Below are positions 9,986-18,232 of a stretch of DNA of 64,000 nt, piece by piece. The notes beneath the pieces are model-generated. The model worked only from the letters and a program-made list of their open reading frames with translations. It was not told the DNA's origin and ran no database searches. Position 1 is the stretch's first letter; every line of letters begins with the position of its first letter. Location of the stretch: positions 1 to 64,000 of the forward strand of contig JACPQD010000068.1 in assembly GCA_016190665.1 (NCBI GenBank), given 5' to 3'. The DNA is from Chloroflexota bacterium. Lineage in GTDB: Bacteria > Chloroflexota > Dehalococcoidia > JACPQD01. Position numbers and translations under genes: made by a program.

Positions 9986-11038
9986 ATGAAACCCGAGAAG
10001 AGTCAGCCAAACGAGCAGGAGCCCCGGGAAGGGGAGATTGTCCTCTACACCACACCCAGCGGCGTTGCCAGAGTGGAGGTCTCCTTTCAGGATGAAACCT
10101 TCTGGTTGACCCAGAAGCGGATGGCGGACCTCTTTGGCGTCGACGTACGCACGGTCAGTGAGCACCTTCAGAGCATCTTCCGAAGCGGCGAGCTAAACGA
10201 GCAAGCAGTTATCCGGAGAATCCGGATAACTGCCGCCGATGGGAAGGCATATCTCACCAGTTTCTACCATCTGGACGCCATCATTGCCGTTGGCTATCGC
10301 GTCAACAGCTATCAGGCCACGCAGTTCCGTATCTGGGCCACTAAGACGCTACGTGAGTTCATGATCAAGGGTTTCGTCCTGGATGACGAGCGGCTCAAAC
10401 AGGGCAAACGCTTCGGCAAGGACTATTTCGACGAACTCCTCGAACGCATACGCGAAATTCGCGCCAGCGAGCGGCGTTTCTATCTGAAGATCACCGACAT
10501 TTACGAACAGTGCAGCATCGACTACAACCACGACGCGGAAGTCACCCAGACCTTTTTCAAGACCGTACAGAACAAGCTCCACTGGGCAATCACCGGCCGA
10601 ACGGCGGCCCAGATTATCGCCGAGCGCGCCAACGCCTCCCAGCGGCACATGGGGTTGACCACATGGAAGAACGCGCCCCGTGGCAAGATTATGAAATCGG
10701 ACGTAGGCATCGCCAAGAACTACCTGGATGAAGACGAAATCAAAGGGCTGGAGCGCATCGTCTCCATGTTTCTCGACTATGCGGAGAACCAGGCCGCCCG
10801 ACACATCACCATGCGCATGGAGGGCTGGGTCAAAAAGCTGGACGCTTTCCTCCAGTTCAACGAATACGACATACTGAAGGACGCCGGCGCCGTTTCCCAC
10901 GAAGTGGCCAAGCGTCTGGCCGACGAGCAATATGAAAGGTTCCGGGTCGTACAGGACCATGACTATGAAAGCGATTTCGAGAGGGATGTCAAAAAGATCA
11001 CTCCCCCCAAAAAGCGTCGCGAGAAAGAGAGCAAGTGA
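9986..11038 (+). CDS. rhuM: RhuM family protein
   Basis: Protein of 350 residues with the RhuM signature: WLTQKRMADLFGVDVRTVSEH near residue 38, then TSFYHLDAIIAVGYRVNS and ATKTLREFMIKGFVLDDERL. The family is common in restriction-modification and other defence loci and has a DNA-binding-like N-terminus, but its molecular role is not established. The start has aggag eleven bases upstream. The stop TGA overlaps a GTG at 11035 that begins a truncated type III restriction subunit, so rhuM seems to be the surviving gene of a defence operon inserted downstream of comEC. Confidence 0.88.
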   Translation: MKPEKSQPNEQEPREGEIVLYTTPSGVARVEVSFQDETFWLTQKRMADLFGVDVRTVSEHLQSIFRSGELNEQAVIRRIRITAADGKAYLTSFYHLDAIIAVGYRVNSYQATQFRIWATKTLREFMIKGFVLDDERLKQGKRFGKDYFDELLERIREIRASERRFYLKITDIYEQCSIDYNHDAEVTQTFFKTVQNKLHWAITGRTAAQIIAERANASQRHMGLTTWKNAPRGKIMKSDVGIAKNYLDEDEIKGLERIVSMFLDYAENQAARHITMRMEGWVKKLDAFLQFNEYDILKDAGAVSHEVAKRLADEQYERFRVVQDHDYESDFERDVKKITPPKKRREKESK

Positions 11039-11112
11039 AGCTGCAATTCGACTCCGAGCAGCAGTTCCAGGTTGACGCCGTTTCCGCTATTACCGAATTG
11101 TGCGATCGACAG
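11035..11112 (+). pseudogene. First ~26 codons of a type III restriction (Res) subunit, truncated
   Basis: GTG at 11035 overlaps the rhuM stop and opens a frame reading MKLQFDSEQQFQVDAVSA followed by ITELCD. This closely resembles the N-terminus of DEAD/DEAH helicase subunits of type III restriction enzymes (from memory of the family). The similarity ends at about 11112, where comEC-like sequence begins in another frame. It is a remnant cut at a recombination junction. Confidence 0.6.
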
Positions 11113-11303
11113 CGGAGGCCGTCAGCCCGCAGATCGCCGTCATGTCCGTGGGCGCCACCAACACCCTCGGCCACGCGGCGCGGGAGACGCTGGCCAAGCT
11201 GGGCGCCCGGCCCGGCGCGGACCGGGTCTACCTCACCGAGAAGCAGGGGACTATTGACATAACTGTGAAGGACGGGAGAGTGAGGGTGAGGACGGAGAGA
11301 TGA
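11113..11303 (+). pseudogene. Duplicated 3' end of comEC
   Basis: The frame reads EAVSPQIAVMSVGATNTLGH onward to a TGA stop and aligns without gaps to the last 62 residues of ComEC. I count 47 identical residues out of 62. The difference is too large for a recent tandem copy, which suggests that one of the two tails came from another strain. No start codon or upstream comEC sequence is attached. Together with the comEC end at 9705-9890 it brackets the rhuM segment. Confidence 0.85.
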
Positions 11304-11415
11304 GTGGGGGAAGCGATGCCGGTACGGTGAAGCGGAGACGGACTGGACTTTGGGGATCGCCATCGCCCTGCCAACGTTTCCACCTTCGGGCGGTTCCCGC
11401 CGCGTTTGGACTAGC

Positions 11416-11444
11416 TTTACATAAACCCTAGACTGTGTTATGCT
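11416..11444 (+). promoter_or_regulatory. Sigma-70-type promoter
   Basis: TTTACA at 11416-11421 and TATGCT at 11439-11444 are separated by 17 bases. The predicted transcript starts near 11451, which excludes the in-frame ATG at 11440 and supports the GTG start at 11536. Confidence 0.6.
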
Positions 11445-11535
11445 ACAGAAAGCGACCGGGAGCTCGATCGTGGAGCACCGTCGAACCGCTTCCGGCCCCG
11501 CTTTGACTCCAGAATTCACCTGGAAGGAGACTCAA

Positions 11536-12276
11536 GTGCCACTCACTCCCAAACCGGAGCTAACCGTCGACAAGTTTCTAGCCGATGCCGTCGAAGCGTA
11601 CCTGTTCAACGACCTTGAGAGCATGGCGGCTCTCGACCGTCACCCCGGTGCCTGTGGTTACCCAATGCTCTTGGCTACGCTAGCTGGCATGGAACTACTC
11701 GGCGGACTCCTCAGCTCAGACGAATTCTGCAGCAAGCGCGGTGCTAGCAAACGCCTTGAAAGTTATTGGGAACACTACTTTGCAGATGGAACCCTCTACG
11801 CCGGGCTTTCGTGTATCATGATCAAGCTGGCGAGGAATGGACTTGCCCACAGCTCGCTTGTGAAGCTGGGAATAAAGGTCGCGAAGCATTCAGATGACCA
11901 CCTCGTCGTAGACGACGAAGACCCCCGAAACCCCCAACTGATCATCGACCCCATCCAGCTCTTCAGAGATTTCAAGGATTCTTACGTGCGGAGAATAAAG
12001 CCAATCCTTGTTGGCGGTGATAGCGAAACGAAACGCAAGATGCAGGGGAACCTCAACAACATGATTCGTATCTACGCTGCCGAACGGGATGGCCTGTTTT
12101 CAGAAACTAAGGTTTGCCTAGCCAACTTGCGGCGGCAACCGCCCGACGATGTCCGTCGGGCAACTGAAAGTACCGTCATCGCCAGGCACGTCGCAAGTGT
12201 TTCACCATACGTTTCGACCTCCGGCGGGAGTGTCACGCCTTTTGGCACTTCTGGCAGGCCGACATCCCACACGTAA
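11536..12276 (+). CDS. Unrecognised protein with HEPN-like R-x4-H motif
   Basis: A 246-residue soluble, mostly helical protein. I cannot assign it to a named family with confidence. Near residue 105 it has LARNGLAHSS, an R-N-x3-H pattern like the catalytic motif of HEPN RNases, at the end of a hydrophobic helix. An earlier helix, LLATLAGMELLGGLL, fits the HEPN four-helix core. If this holds it could be an RNA-cleaving toxin or defence effector. GTG at 11536 is chosen because AAGGAG lies six bases upstream and the promoter at 11416 excludes earlier starts. It sits between the rhuM remnant and another poorly known gene transcribed the same way. The last 40 residues are low in structure. Confidence 0.65.
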   Translation: MPLTPKPELTVDKFLADAVEAYLFNDLESMAALDRHPGACGYPMLLATLAGMELLGGLLSSDEFCSKRGASKRLESYWEHYFADGTLYAGLSCIMIKLARNGLAHSSLVKLGIKVAKHSDDHLVVDDEDPRNPQLIIDPIQLFRDFKDSYVRRIKPILVGGDSETKRKMQGNLNNMIRIYAAERDGLFSETKVCLANLRRQPPDDVRRATESTVIARHVASVSPYVSTSGGSVTPFGTSGRPTSHT

Positions 12277-12555
12277 GGAGCAGTCGAAGCCTATCTCACC
12301 CGCCCCGTCAAGGGATCGCTTCGCTCGGCGCTTGCCCTAACACGCGGCCTCGGCTGACTCTGAGGCCGGTCTGGACTCGTCGAACAGCATGAACGCGCGG
12401 ACGGCCATTTGAGTATCCTCCGAGGCTATTGGTAGTAGTGTTGGTTCGACATGCTGTCTAGTGACAATTTGGTGCCTTCCCGTCATTGTCTTGGTACAAT
12501 CCAGTAGAACGAAGTAATCGCTCCGGGAATAATGGCTAACGCGGGAGTCAAACCG

Positions 12556-13494
12556 ATGAATGCGAATCACGTTCCACCAACTGCAGAAGTTGATCGTGAC
12601 GTTCAAAAGCTGTACGAAAAGGGGCACGAAGCTTTTGCCGCCTCTGCACTAAGATCGGCCGAAGCATCGTACAAAAAAGTGCTCGAACTCCTGAAGGAGG
12701 ACGAGAAAGGCCAACAAGAGAGAATTCACAAAGGTGCCCCCTACCACTACCTAGGGCTGACGTACCTTCTTGGGTATAAGAAGCCAGCCGAGGCGCTGGA
12801 ATACTTTATCAAGGCGTATATAGAAGATGTGCTGAGTCAAAAGGAGGGGACAGAGGACGCCGCTGACGCCGGGCCGGCCGCGACTATTCTCAAAAACGAG
12901 TTCCAGCTAGACAGCAAATTCCAAGACGAACTTAAATGGGCTGCAAGGCAGTGCAAAGCCGAAGGTGCCAAAATCTGGGACTCCTCAACTCTCCTGAGTC
13001 TTGTTAAAGACTTCCCGAAGGATGCCGCTTCTCTTCTCAGACACAAGCACGCGCAGGAGCCCGAGATGAAGTCGTCCGTGGACGACCCGCCGGGATCTTG
13101 GGAGAAAAGAGTGTTCATCGGGGGCGACTATCTTCGACATTCGCGACTTGTGGACATTAAGCAAGTGGTTTTGGAAGAGGACTTTGCGCCCATCGTTGCA
13201 AAGGAATTCGCCATCCCTGAGGGACTGACTAGGCACCATACGCTCCTTCTGCTGCATTATTGTCGACTAGCCATATTTGAAGTAACTACGAACGCGGGTC
13301 AGTTGACAGAAATCGAGAGACTCTCTGACTACGAGGTGATACCTTTGTTTCTCTATGATGGGGAATCACATCCCCAAATCTCGAAGATGGTAATCTCCCA
13401 TCACCTGTTTGAGAAACGCAGCAGGGGTTATCGAGATACTGGAGAACTCCAACAGGCTGTCAGGGATTTCTTGCGAGACCATGCCGGGTCGTGA
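12556..13494 (+). CDS. TPR-like protein with Rossmann-like C-terminal domain
   Basis: A 312-residue protein of unknown function. The N-terminal 100 residues contain two TPR-like helical hairpins (YEKGHEAFAASALRSAEASY, then YHYLGLTYLLGYKKPAEALE). From about residue 180 the sequence turns alpha/beta. It begins with KRVFIGGDYL and contains a strand and acidic helix reading AIFEVTTNAGQLTEIER, which recalls TIR or nucleoside-deoxyribosyltransferase-like folds where a Glu after the strand is catalytic. That resemblance is my inference. The ATG at 12556 has GGGAG eight bases upstream; an ATG at 12532 is the alternative. A TACAAT box at 12495 may be the -10. It could work with the HEPN-like gene before it. 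Confidence 0.6.
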   Translation: MNANHVPPTAEVDRDVQKLYEKGHEAFAASALRSAEASYKKVLELLKEDEKGQQERIHKGAPYHYLGLTYLLGYKKPAEALEYFIKAYIEDVLSQKEGTEDAADAGPAATILKNEFQLDSKFQDELKWAARQCKAEGAKIWDSSTLLSLVKDFPKDAASLLRHKHAQEPEMKSSVDDPPGSWEKRVFIGGDYLRHSRLVDIKQVVLEEDFAPIVAKEFAIPEGLTRHHTLLLLHYCRLAIFEVTTNAGQLTEIERLSDYEVIPLFLYDGESHPQISKMVISHHLFEKRSRGYRDTGELQQAVRDFLRDHAGS

Positions 13495-13665
13495 TCGCAA
13501 ACGCAGATTCATTGGCAAGCGAAGACACGCTCCTGCTAAATGCGCGCATGACCCCTGTGAGACAGAGGGGCAGCGTCCGCGAAACCGAGAGTCCGATGAA
13601 TGGCGCGTGTGGGGAGATGTTATACTAAGCTGAATGACGAGAGTAACTGAGCAAGGAGTCTCCTG

Positions 13666-14385
13666 TTGAAACGGTTTGATGGTCGTTCCAACGATGAACT
13701 GAGGCCGGTGAAGATAACGCCGGGATACTTGAGCTTTCCGGTGGGGTCGGCGTTGATCGAGATGGGGCAGACGCGGGTGCTCTGCGCCGTGACCCTGGAG
13801 GACAGGGTGCCCGCCTTCCTGAAGGGGAGCGGGTCGGGGTGGGTGACGGCGGAGTACTCCATGCTGCCGGCGTCGACGGCCACGAGAACGCAGCGAGAGT
13901 CCATGGCGGGTCGCCCCAGCGGCCGCACCCAGGAGATCCAGCGGCTGATAGGTCGTTCGCTGCGCGCGGTAACGGACCTCTCGGCGCTGGGCGAAATGAG
14001 CCTGACTGTGGACTGCGACGCCCTCCAGGCCGACGGCGGTACGCGGACCGCCTCCATCACCGGCGCTTACGTGGCCCTGCATCACGCCTTGCGCACGCTG
14101 CTGGAGAAGGGAGCGATCCGCGCTTTTCCGCTGCGAACGGAGGTCGCCGCCACCAGCGTGGGCATCGTGGAGGGCGAGCTGCTCCTTGACCTCAACTACG
14201 ACGAGGACTGCACCGCCGAAGTCGACTTCAATGTGGTGATGACCGGCGAGGGGAAGTTTGTCGAGGTGCAGGGGACGGCGGAGCACAATCCCTTCACGCG
14301 CACGGATGTGGACTCCATCCTGGACCTGGCGGGAAGCGGCGTCAGGCAGCTTGTCGAAATGCAGCGGGTGGCCTGCGGGTTGTGA
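13666..14385 (+). CDS. rph: Ribonuclease PH
   Basis: Phosphorolytic 3'-5' exoribonuclease that trims tRNA 3' ends, 239 residues, family length. The N-terminus FDGRSNDELRPVKITPGYLS, the segment GSGSGWVTAEYSMLPAST and the phosphate-binding GRTQEIQRLIGRSLR are all present. So are the acidic residues of LLDLNYDEDCTAEVDFN. The start is TTG at 13666 with AAGGAG seven bases upstream. A TATACT at 13621-13626 is a likely -10. It is a core gene and marks the return from the accessory stretch to housekeeping DNA. Confidence 0.96.
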   Translation: MKRFDGRSNDELRPVKITPGYLSFPVGSALIEMGQTRVLCAVTLEDRVPAFLKGSGSGWVTAEYSMLPASTATRTQRESMAGRPSGRTQEIQRLIGRSLRAVTDLSALGEMSLTVDCDALQADGGTRTASITGAYVALHHALRTLLEKGAIRAFPLRTEVAATSVGIVEGELLLDLNYDEDCTAEVDFNVVMTGEGKFVEVQGTAEHNPFTRTDVDSILDLAGSGVRQLVEMQRVACGL

Positions 14386-14392
14386 GGAAGCT

Positions 14393-14417
14393 CGAAGCAC
14401 GGAGCGGGAAGCGAGAA
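14393..14417. repeat. Short repeat, 'cggagcgggaagc' family
   Basis: The stretch gaagcacggagcgggaagcg matches copies at 18090-18124 and 23700-23735. The larger gap 14386-15068 holds this repeat, two palindromic elements and a promoter, and I see no gene in it. Confidence 0.6.
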
Positions 14418-14595
14418 TCTCCAAAGCAGGCGCCCCTTTCGCTGTCTTTCCGAGTTCTCCAAGCCGGTGCGCCAGCCCAATGCGTGGCAATGAACCGGGC
14501 TTGACTGAAAGCGCTGGAAGGCAGCAGGAGCCCTCATCCCTGTCTTTCCGAGCGCGCGGTTGAAATAGTGCCAATAAGGACAGACTTTCTCGCGC

Positions 14596-14748
14596 GAGGT
14601 CCCGACTTCTTCGGGATCCCGATGCGTCGGGAAATCCGGCACCCTTGGCCAGCATCTCCCGGTTCATTGAAAGCGGGCGGTCGAATCTGGTCTGCCCTCG
14701 ACAGGCTCCGTCCCGCGAGGTCCCGACGCATCCCGACGTAGTCGGGAA
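14596..14748. repeat. Pair of tcccgac/gtcggga palindromic elements
   Basis: Two copies start gaggtcccgac and end cgggaa (14596-14635 and 14713-14748), each able to fold on itself. The same family appears at 5170, 33196 and 41814. Confidence 0.6.
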
Positions 14749-14924
14749 GGAATCTGGAAATCCGACGTTCCGTTGCTGCGGACTGATCGCCAATCGCTGA
14801 TCGCGGGCCGGTGTTACGTCGGCTGCAGGCGGACAGGGACGTCCGCCGCTACGGTCGCAACGTGCGCCGAAAATCCGTTTATCCGTTGCCTGTCTATTGA
14901 CGCCTTTTCCCAGCTTTCAGCTTG

Positions 14925-14960
14925 ATCATTCATCATTCCGCATTCATCATTCATCATTCC
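14925..14960. repeat. catcattcatcatt short-period repeat
   Basis: Degenerate tandem units of 7-8 bases (atcattc). Similar tracts lie at 45856-45890 and 46087-46126, always between genes. Confidence 0.7.
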
Positions 14961-14975
14961 CATGTGACTCAGGAA

Positions 14976-15006
14976 CTGGCACGCGAATGTAAACGTCTGT
15001 TATAAT
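14976..15006 (+). promoter_or_regulatory. Promoter of the carboxyltransferase gene
   Basis: A perfect TATAAT at 15001-15006 lies 62 bases before the start codon. The best -35 is CTGGCA at 14976-14981 with a 19-base spacer, which is long, so the -10 is the stronger part of the call. Confidence 0.5.
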
Positions 15007-15068
15007 GTTTCGAGCGTCTGGCATGGCTTGAGGGCGTTGAATTCTGGCACGAAAACGGAGGACGTACG

Positions 15069-16610
15069 TTGGACAAGATCGAGGAGCTTCTGCAGAAGCG
15101 CGCGCATATCATGGGGATGGGCGGCCCCAAAGCTGTCGAGGCGATGCATAAGCGGGGCAGCCTGACTGCTCGCGAAAGGATAGACTACTTCTTCGATCCC
15201 GGCACTTTCACCGAAATAGGCATGTTCGTTAAGAACCGCACCACCGCCTTCGGTATGGACAAGCGTGACATCCCGGCGGAAGGGGTCATTACTGGCTATG
15301 GCAAGGTTAACGGTCGGACGGTGATGGTGGGCGCCGAGGACTATACGGCCATGGCGGGCACCTTCGGCGAGTACCACGGTAAGAAGTTCTCCGCGGCTAT
15401 CGACATGGCCAAGGACATGGGCATCCCTTTCGTTGGCATGAACGACTCCGGCGGCGCGCGTCTCCAGGAGGGCATGGATACGCTGGAGTGCTACGCCTGG
15501 CTCTTCCGATCGCAGATCCTGGCCTCGGGCATCATCCCGCAAATCGCGCTGCTCATGGGCCCGTGTCTCGGCGGTCAGGCCTACCATCCGGTGATGCAGG
15601 ATTTCGTCCTCCAGTGCCGCGATACCGGCTTCATGGGCATCGCTGGCCCCGCCTTCGTGAAGACGCAACTGGGTGAGGATATCACCCTGGAGCAACTCTG
15701 CGGTTGGCAGGCCCACGCCATCAAGTCCGGCCAGACCCATATCGTCGTCGGCGATGACAAGGACTGCCTCGGCACGACCAGGGAGCTTCTCGACTTCCTG
15801 CCTCAGAACAACAAGGGGAAACCGGCTCGCCTGCCGATCACCGACGACCCGGACCGAGCGGACCCGGAGTTAAATACCCTGGTCCCTGAGCAGTCTAATA
15901 TAGCCTTCGATATGCACGACGTTATCAAGCGCATCGTGGACAATGCCCACTTCCTGGAGATATTGAAGGACCACGCCCCGAACATAATCGTTGGTTTCGC
16001 CCGCTTCGCCGGCCGGTCGGCCGGCATCGTTGCCAGCCAGCCGTCGTGGATGGCGGGGGTCATCGATTGCGACGCCGCGGACAAGATAGCCAGGTTTGTC
16101 CGCTTCTGCGATCTGTTCAATATCCCCCTGATAAATCTTCACGATACTCCGGGCTTTTTGATCGGGTCGCGAGAGGACTGGAAAGGCATGCTGCGCCACG
16201 GCGCCAAGACGCTCTACGCCTACATCGATGCCACGGTGCCCAAGATAACGGTTATCCTGCGGAAGTCCTACGCCGGGGCTTACCTGGGCATGTGCTGCAA
16301 GGACACCGGCGCTGACGTGGTCGCCGCCTGGCCCATTGCTAAGGTCACCATCGTCGGCGCCGACACCGCCGCCAGCGTCATCTTCGCCCGCGAGATCGGC
16401 AGCGCCCCCAATCCGGAGGAGATGCGGGCGCAGCGCATGAAGGAATACTCCGACCTGTATGAGAACCCTTACAAAGGCGCGGAGCGCGGCTACATCGACG
16501 ATGTCATCGTCCCCGCCGATACGCGGAAGTTCATCAACCGGTCGCTGGATATGCTGGAGAACAAGACCGTGGTGAGGCCCTTCAGGAAATACTCGAATAT
16601 CAACTTGTAG
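15069..16610 (+). CDS. Acyl-CoA carboxyltransferase (propionyl/methylmalonyl-CoA type)
   Basis: Carboxyltransferase subunit of a biotin-dependent acyl-CoA carboxylase or of methylmalonyl-CoA decarboxylase, 513 residues, the usual length. The two crotonase-like halves each show their oxyanion region: NDSGGARLQEGMDTL near residue 125 and SYAGAYLGMCCKDTGADV near residue 400. Near residue 360 it reads LHDTPGFLIGSREDW. The start is TTG at 15069 with GGAGG seven bases upstream. No biotin carboxylase or biotin carrier gene is adjacent, so its partners must lie elsewhere. A thiolase and an SDR follow on the same strand, which suggests fatty or dicarboxylic acid metabolism. The exact substrate is not decidable. 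Confidence 0.92.
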   Translation: MDKIEELLQKRAHIMGMGGPKAVEAMHKRGSLTARERIDYFFDPGTFTEIGMFVKNRTTAFGMDKRDIPAEGVITGYGKVNGRTVMVGAEDYTAMAGTFGEYHGKKFSAAIDMAKDMGIPFVGMNDSGGARLQEGMDTLECYAWLFRSQILASGIIPQIALLMGPCLGGQAYHPVMQDFVLQCRDTGFMGIAGPAFVKTQLGEDITLEQLCGWQAHAIKSGQTHIVVGDDKDCLGTTRELLDFLPQNNKGKPARLPITDDPDRADPELNTLVPEQSNIAFDMHDVIKRIVDNAHFLEILKDHAPNIIVGFARFAGRSAGIVASQPSWMAGVIDCDAADKIARFVRFCDLFNIPLINLHDTPGFLIGSREDWKGMLRHGAKTLYAYIDATVPKITVILRKSYAGAYLGMCCKDTGADVVAAWPIAKVTIVGADTAASVIFAREIGSAPNPEEMRAQRMKEYSDLYENPYKGAERGYIDDVIVPADTRKFINRSLDMLENKTVVRPFRKYSNINL

Positions 16611-16632
16611 CAGTTGCGCAGGGGCGCACTTG

Positions 16633-16690
16633 GACCGACTCGGCCCCCCCTGAATCCCCCCGTGGACGGGGGGACTGAGGGGGGCCGGTC
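16633..16690. repeat. GC-rich inverted repeat (possible terminator)
   Basis: The sequence runs gaccgactcggcccccc, tgaatcc, ccccgtggacgggg, gactga, ggggggccggtc. It folds into a long C/G stem with one small bulge pair. It lacks a T-run and resembles a dispersed palindrome, but it may still stop transcription from the upstream gene. Confidence 0.6.
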
Positions 16691-16700
16691 TGCAGGCCTG

Positions 16701-16730
16701 TTGCGCAAAGGGATACTCCAGTGCGATAAT
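16701..16730 (+). promoter_or_regulatory. Possible promoter of the thiolase gene
   Basis: TTGCGC at 16701-16706 and GATAAT at 16725-16730, 18-base spacer, ending 45 bases before the TTG start. Confidence 0.4.
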
Positions 16731-16775
16731 GAGGCGCCTCGATACGTCGGGGCGCTTCGGCTTTGGGAGAATGGA

Positions 16776-18050
16776 TTGTACATAAAGAAACGCAAGCTGG
16801 CAAGAGGGGTCGCCATTGTGGGCGCGGAAATGTCCAGGTTCGGCGCCTTTGACGATAGGATAACGCGCGACCTCTTCGTGGAAGCCTTCGGCGAGATGAG
16901 GAAAGCTGTGGACAAGGGTTTCGACCCGAGGGATATCGAGGCGGTCTACTTCGGCAACGCGGCCAACGAGCAGTTCGAGTTCCAGGGCCATCTGGCGCCC
17001 ATCCTGGCTGACTGGGTGGGCCTGGTGCCGCGGGCGATCACGCGCATCGAGGCCGCCTGCGCCAGCAGCGGCGTGGCCGTGAGGCAGGGGGTCCTGTCGG
17101 TGGCTTCCGGCGTCAACGATGTCGTGCTGGTGGCCGGCGTGGAAAAGATGACCGGCCTCTCCGCCGAGCTCACCACCTCGGTCATTTCCCTGGGCTGCGA
17201 TCAGGTTTATGAGGGCAAGGCGGGCTTCACCTTCCCCGGCCTCTATGCCGCCATGGCCACGGCCCACATGCATCGGCACGGCACGAGCGCCAGGCAGCTC
17301 ATGAGCGTGGCGCTGAAGAACCACCGAAACGGCGCCCTCAATGCCAAGGCGCAGTTCAACGCCACCATCGCGGACCTGATGGCGCGGCGGATAGCCCGTT
17401 GCCGGGAGAGGGGCGAGCCCGCGCCAGGCTGGAAAGCCGAGTGGGACTTTCTCGAGGATGCCGAAGCCAATCCGGTGGTTGCCTGGCCCCTGCGCTTGTT
17501 CGACTGCTCGCCGGTGAGCGATGGCGCGGCCTGCCTTCTGCTTGCGTCGGAGGACATCGCCAGGCAGTTCACCGATAACCCGGTGTATATCATCGGAACA
17601 GGGCAGGCCAGCGATCACGCGCTGCACGAGAGACCGGACATGACTGCCATCATGGCGGCGCGGCGCGCCGCCAGCGAAGCTTACGATATGGCCGGCGTCC
17701 GGCCGCAGGATATCAAGATAGCCGAGGTCCACGACTGCTTCACCATCGCGGAGATCGTGGCGACAGAGGACCTGGGTTTCTTTGCGCCCGGCGCGGGAGG
17801 CAGAGCGGCGGAGGAAGGGCTCACGGCCCGGGACGGGCCGAAGCCCATCAACACCTCCGGGGGATTGAAGGCTAAGGGGCATCCGGTTGGCGCTTCGGGC
17901 GCCGCCCAGATGGTCGAAATCTGGCGCCAGATGAGGGGAGAGGCGGGACCCCGGCAGGTGGCGGGCCGCGACATCGACCTGGCGCTGACCCACAATGTCG
18001 GGGCCACGGGCGGCACCTGCGTGGTCCATATTTTCGAGCGGCGGCAATGA
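16776..18050 (+). CDS. Thiolase-like acyl-CoA acyltransferase (SCP-x type)
   Basis: A 424-residue thiolase-superfamily protein, probably cleaving or condensing acyl-CoA. The nucleophile Cys lies in EAACASSGVAVRQG near residue 91. Near residue 320 is HDCFTIAEIVATEDLG, typical of the lipid-transfer (SCP2) thiolase subfamily, and near residue 370 GLKAKGHPVGASG supplies the catalytic His. The frame is open further upstream, but that part runs through the palindrome at 16633-16690. TTG at 16776 with GGGAGA five bases upstream is the more likely start. Proteins of this group often work with a small DUF35 partner, which is not seen here. Confidence 0.88.
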   Translation: MYIKKRKLARGVAIVGAEMSRFGAFDDRITRDLFVEAFGEMRKAVDKGFDPRDIEAVYFGNAANEQFEFQGHLAPILADWVGLVPRAITRIEAACASSGVAVRQGVLSVASGVNDVVLVAGVEKMTGLSAELTTSVISLGCDQVYEGKAGFTFPGLYAAMATAHMHRHGTSARQLMSVALKNHRNGALNAKAQFNATIADLMARRIARCRERGEPAPGWKAEWDFLEDAEANPVVAWPLRLFDCSPVSDGAACLLLASEDIARQFTDNPVYIIGTGQASDHALHERPDMTAIMAARRAASEAYDMAGVRPQDIKIAEVHDCFTIAEIVATEDLGFFAPGAGGRAAEEGLTARDGPKPINTSGGLKAKGHPVGASGAAQMVEIWRQMRGEAGPRQVAGRDIDLALTHNVGATGGTCVVHIFERRQ

Positions 18051-18055
18051 GATTG

Positions 18056-18208
18056 AACCACAGATGGACACCGATAAACTCAGATACTTGAAAGCGCGAA
18101 GCGCGGAGCGGGAAGCACAAAGCGGAGGGGAGGAGCTTCTTGGTTCGGGTCCCTACCCTCTGCAACCTATAACCTGCAATCTGTGTCTATCAGTGTTAAT
18201 CCGTGGTT
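18056..18208. repeat. 'aaccacagatgg' inverted element with nested 'cggagcgggaagc' repeat
   Basis: The left end aaccacagatggacaccgat and the right end atcagtgttaatccgtggtt are inverted copies built of 9-10 base units. A copy of the cggagcgggaagc family (18090-18124) lies inside it. One repeat family has therefore inserted into, or grown inside, another. Confidence 0.7.
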
Positions 18209-18232
18209 CCGTTCCGAATGTAGGAGGCTTAA

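Noticed and set aside
12337-12408. A 23-codon minus-strand frame (MAVRAFMLFDESRPASESAE...) with GGAGG eight bases upstream
   Set aside because: A ribosome-binding site is present, but there is no family, promoter or conservation evidence. It could be a gene remnant, and is too weak to call.
15870-18071. A 733-codon minus-strand open frame over the carboxyltransferase and thiolase
   Set aside because: It spans two real genes and a dispersed repeat on the other strand. It shows no motif.
18130-18165. ggttcgggtccct-like sequence that resembles a tRNA T-loop
   Set aside because: No acceptor stem or anticodon arm can be formed around it. It lies inside a repeat.
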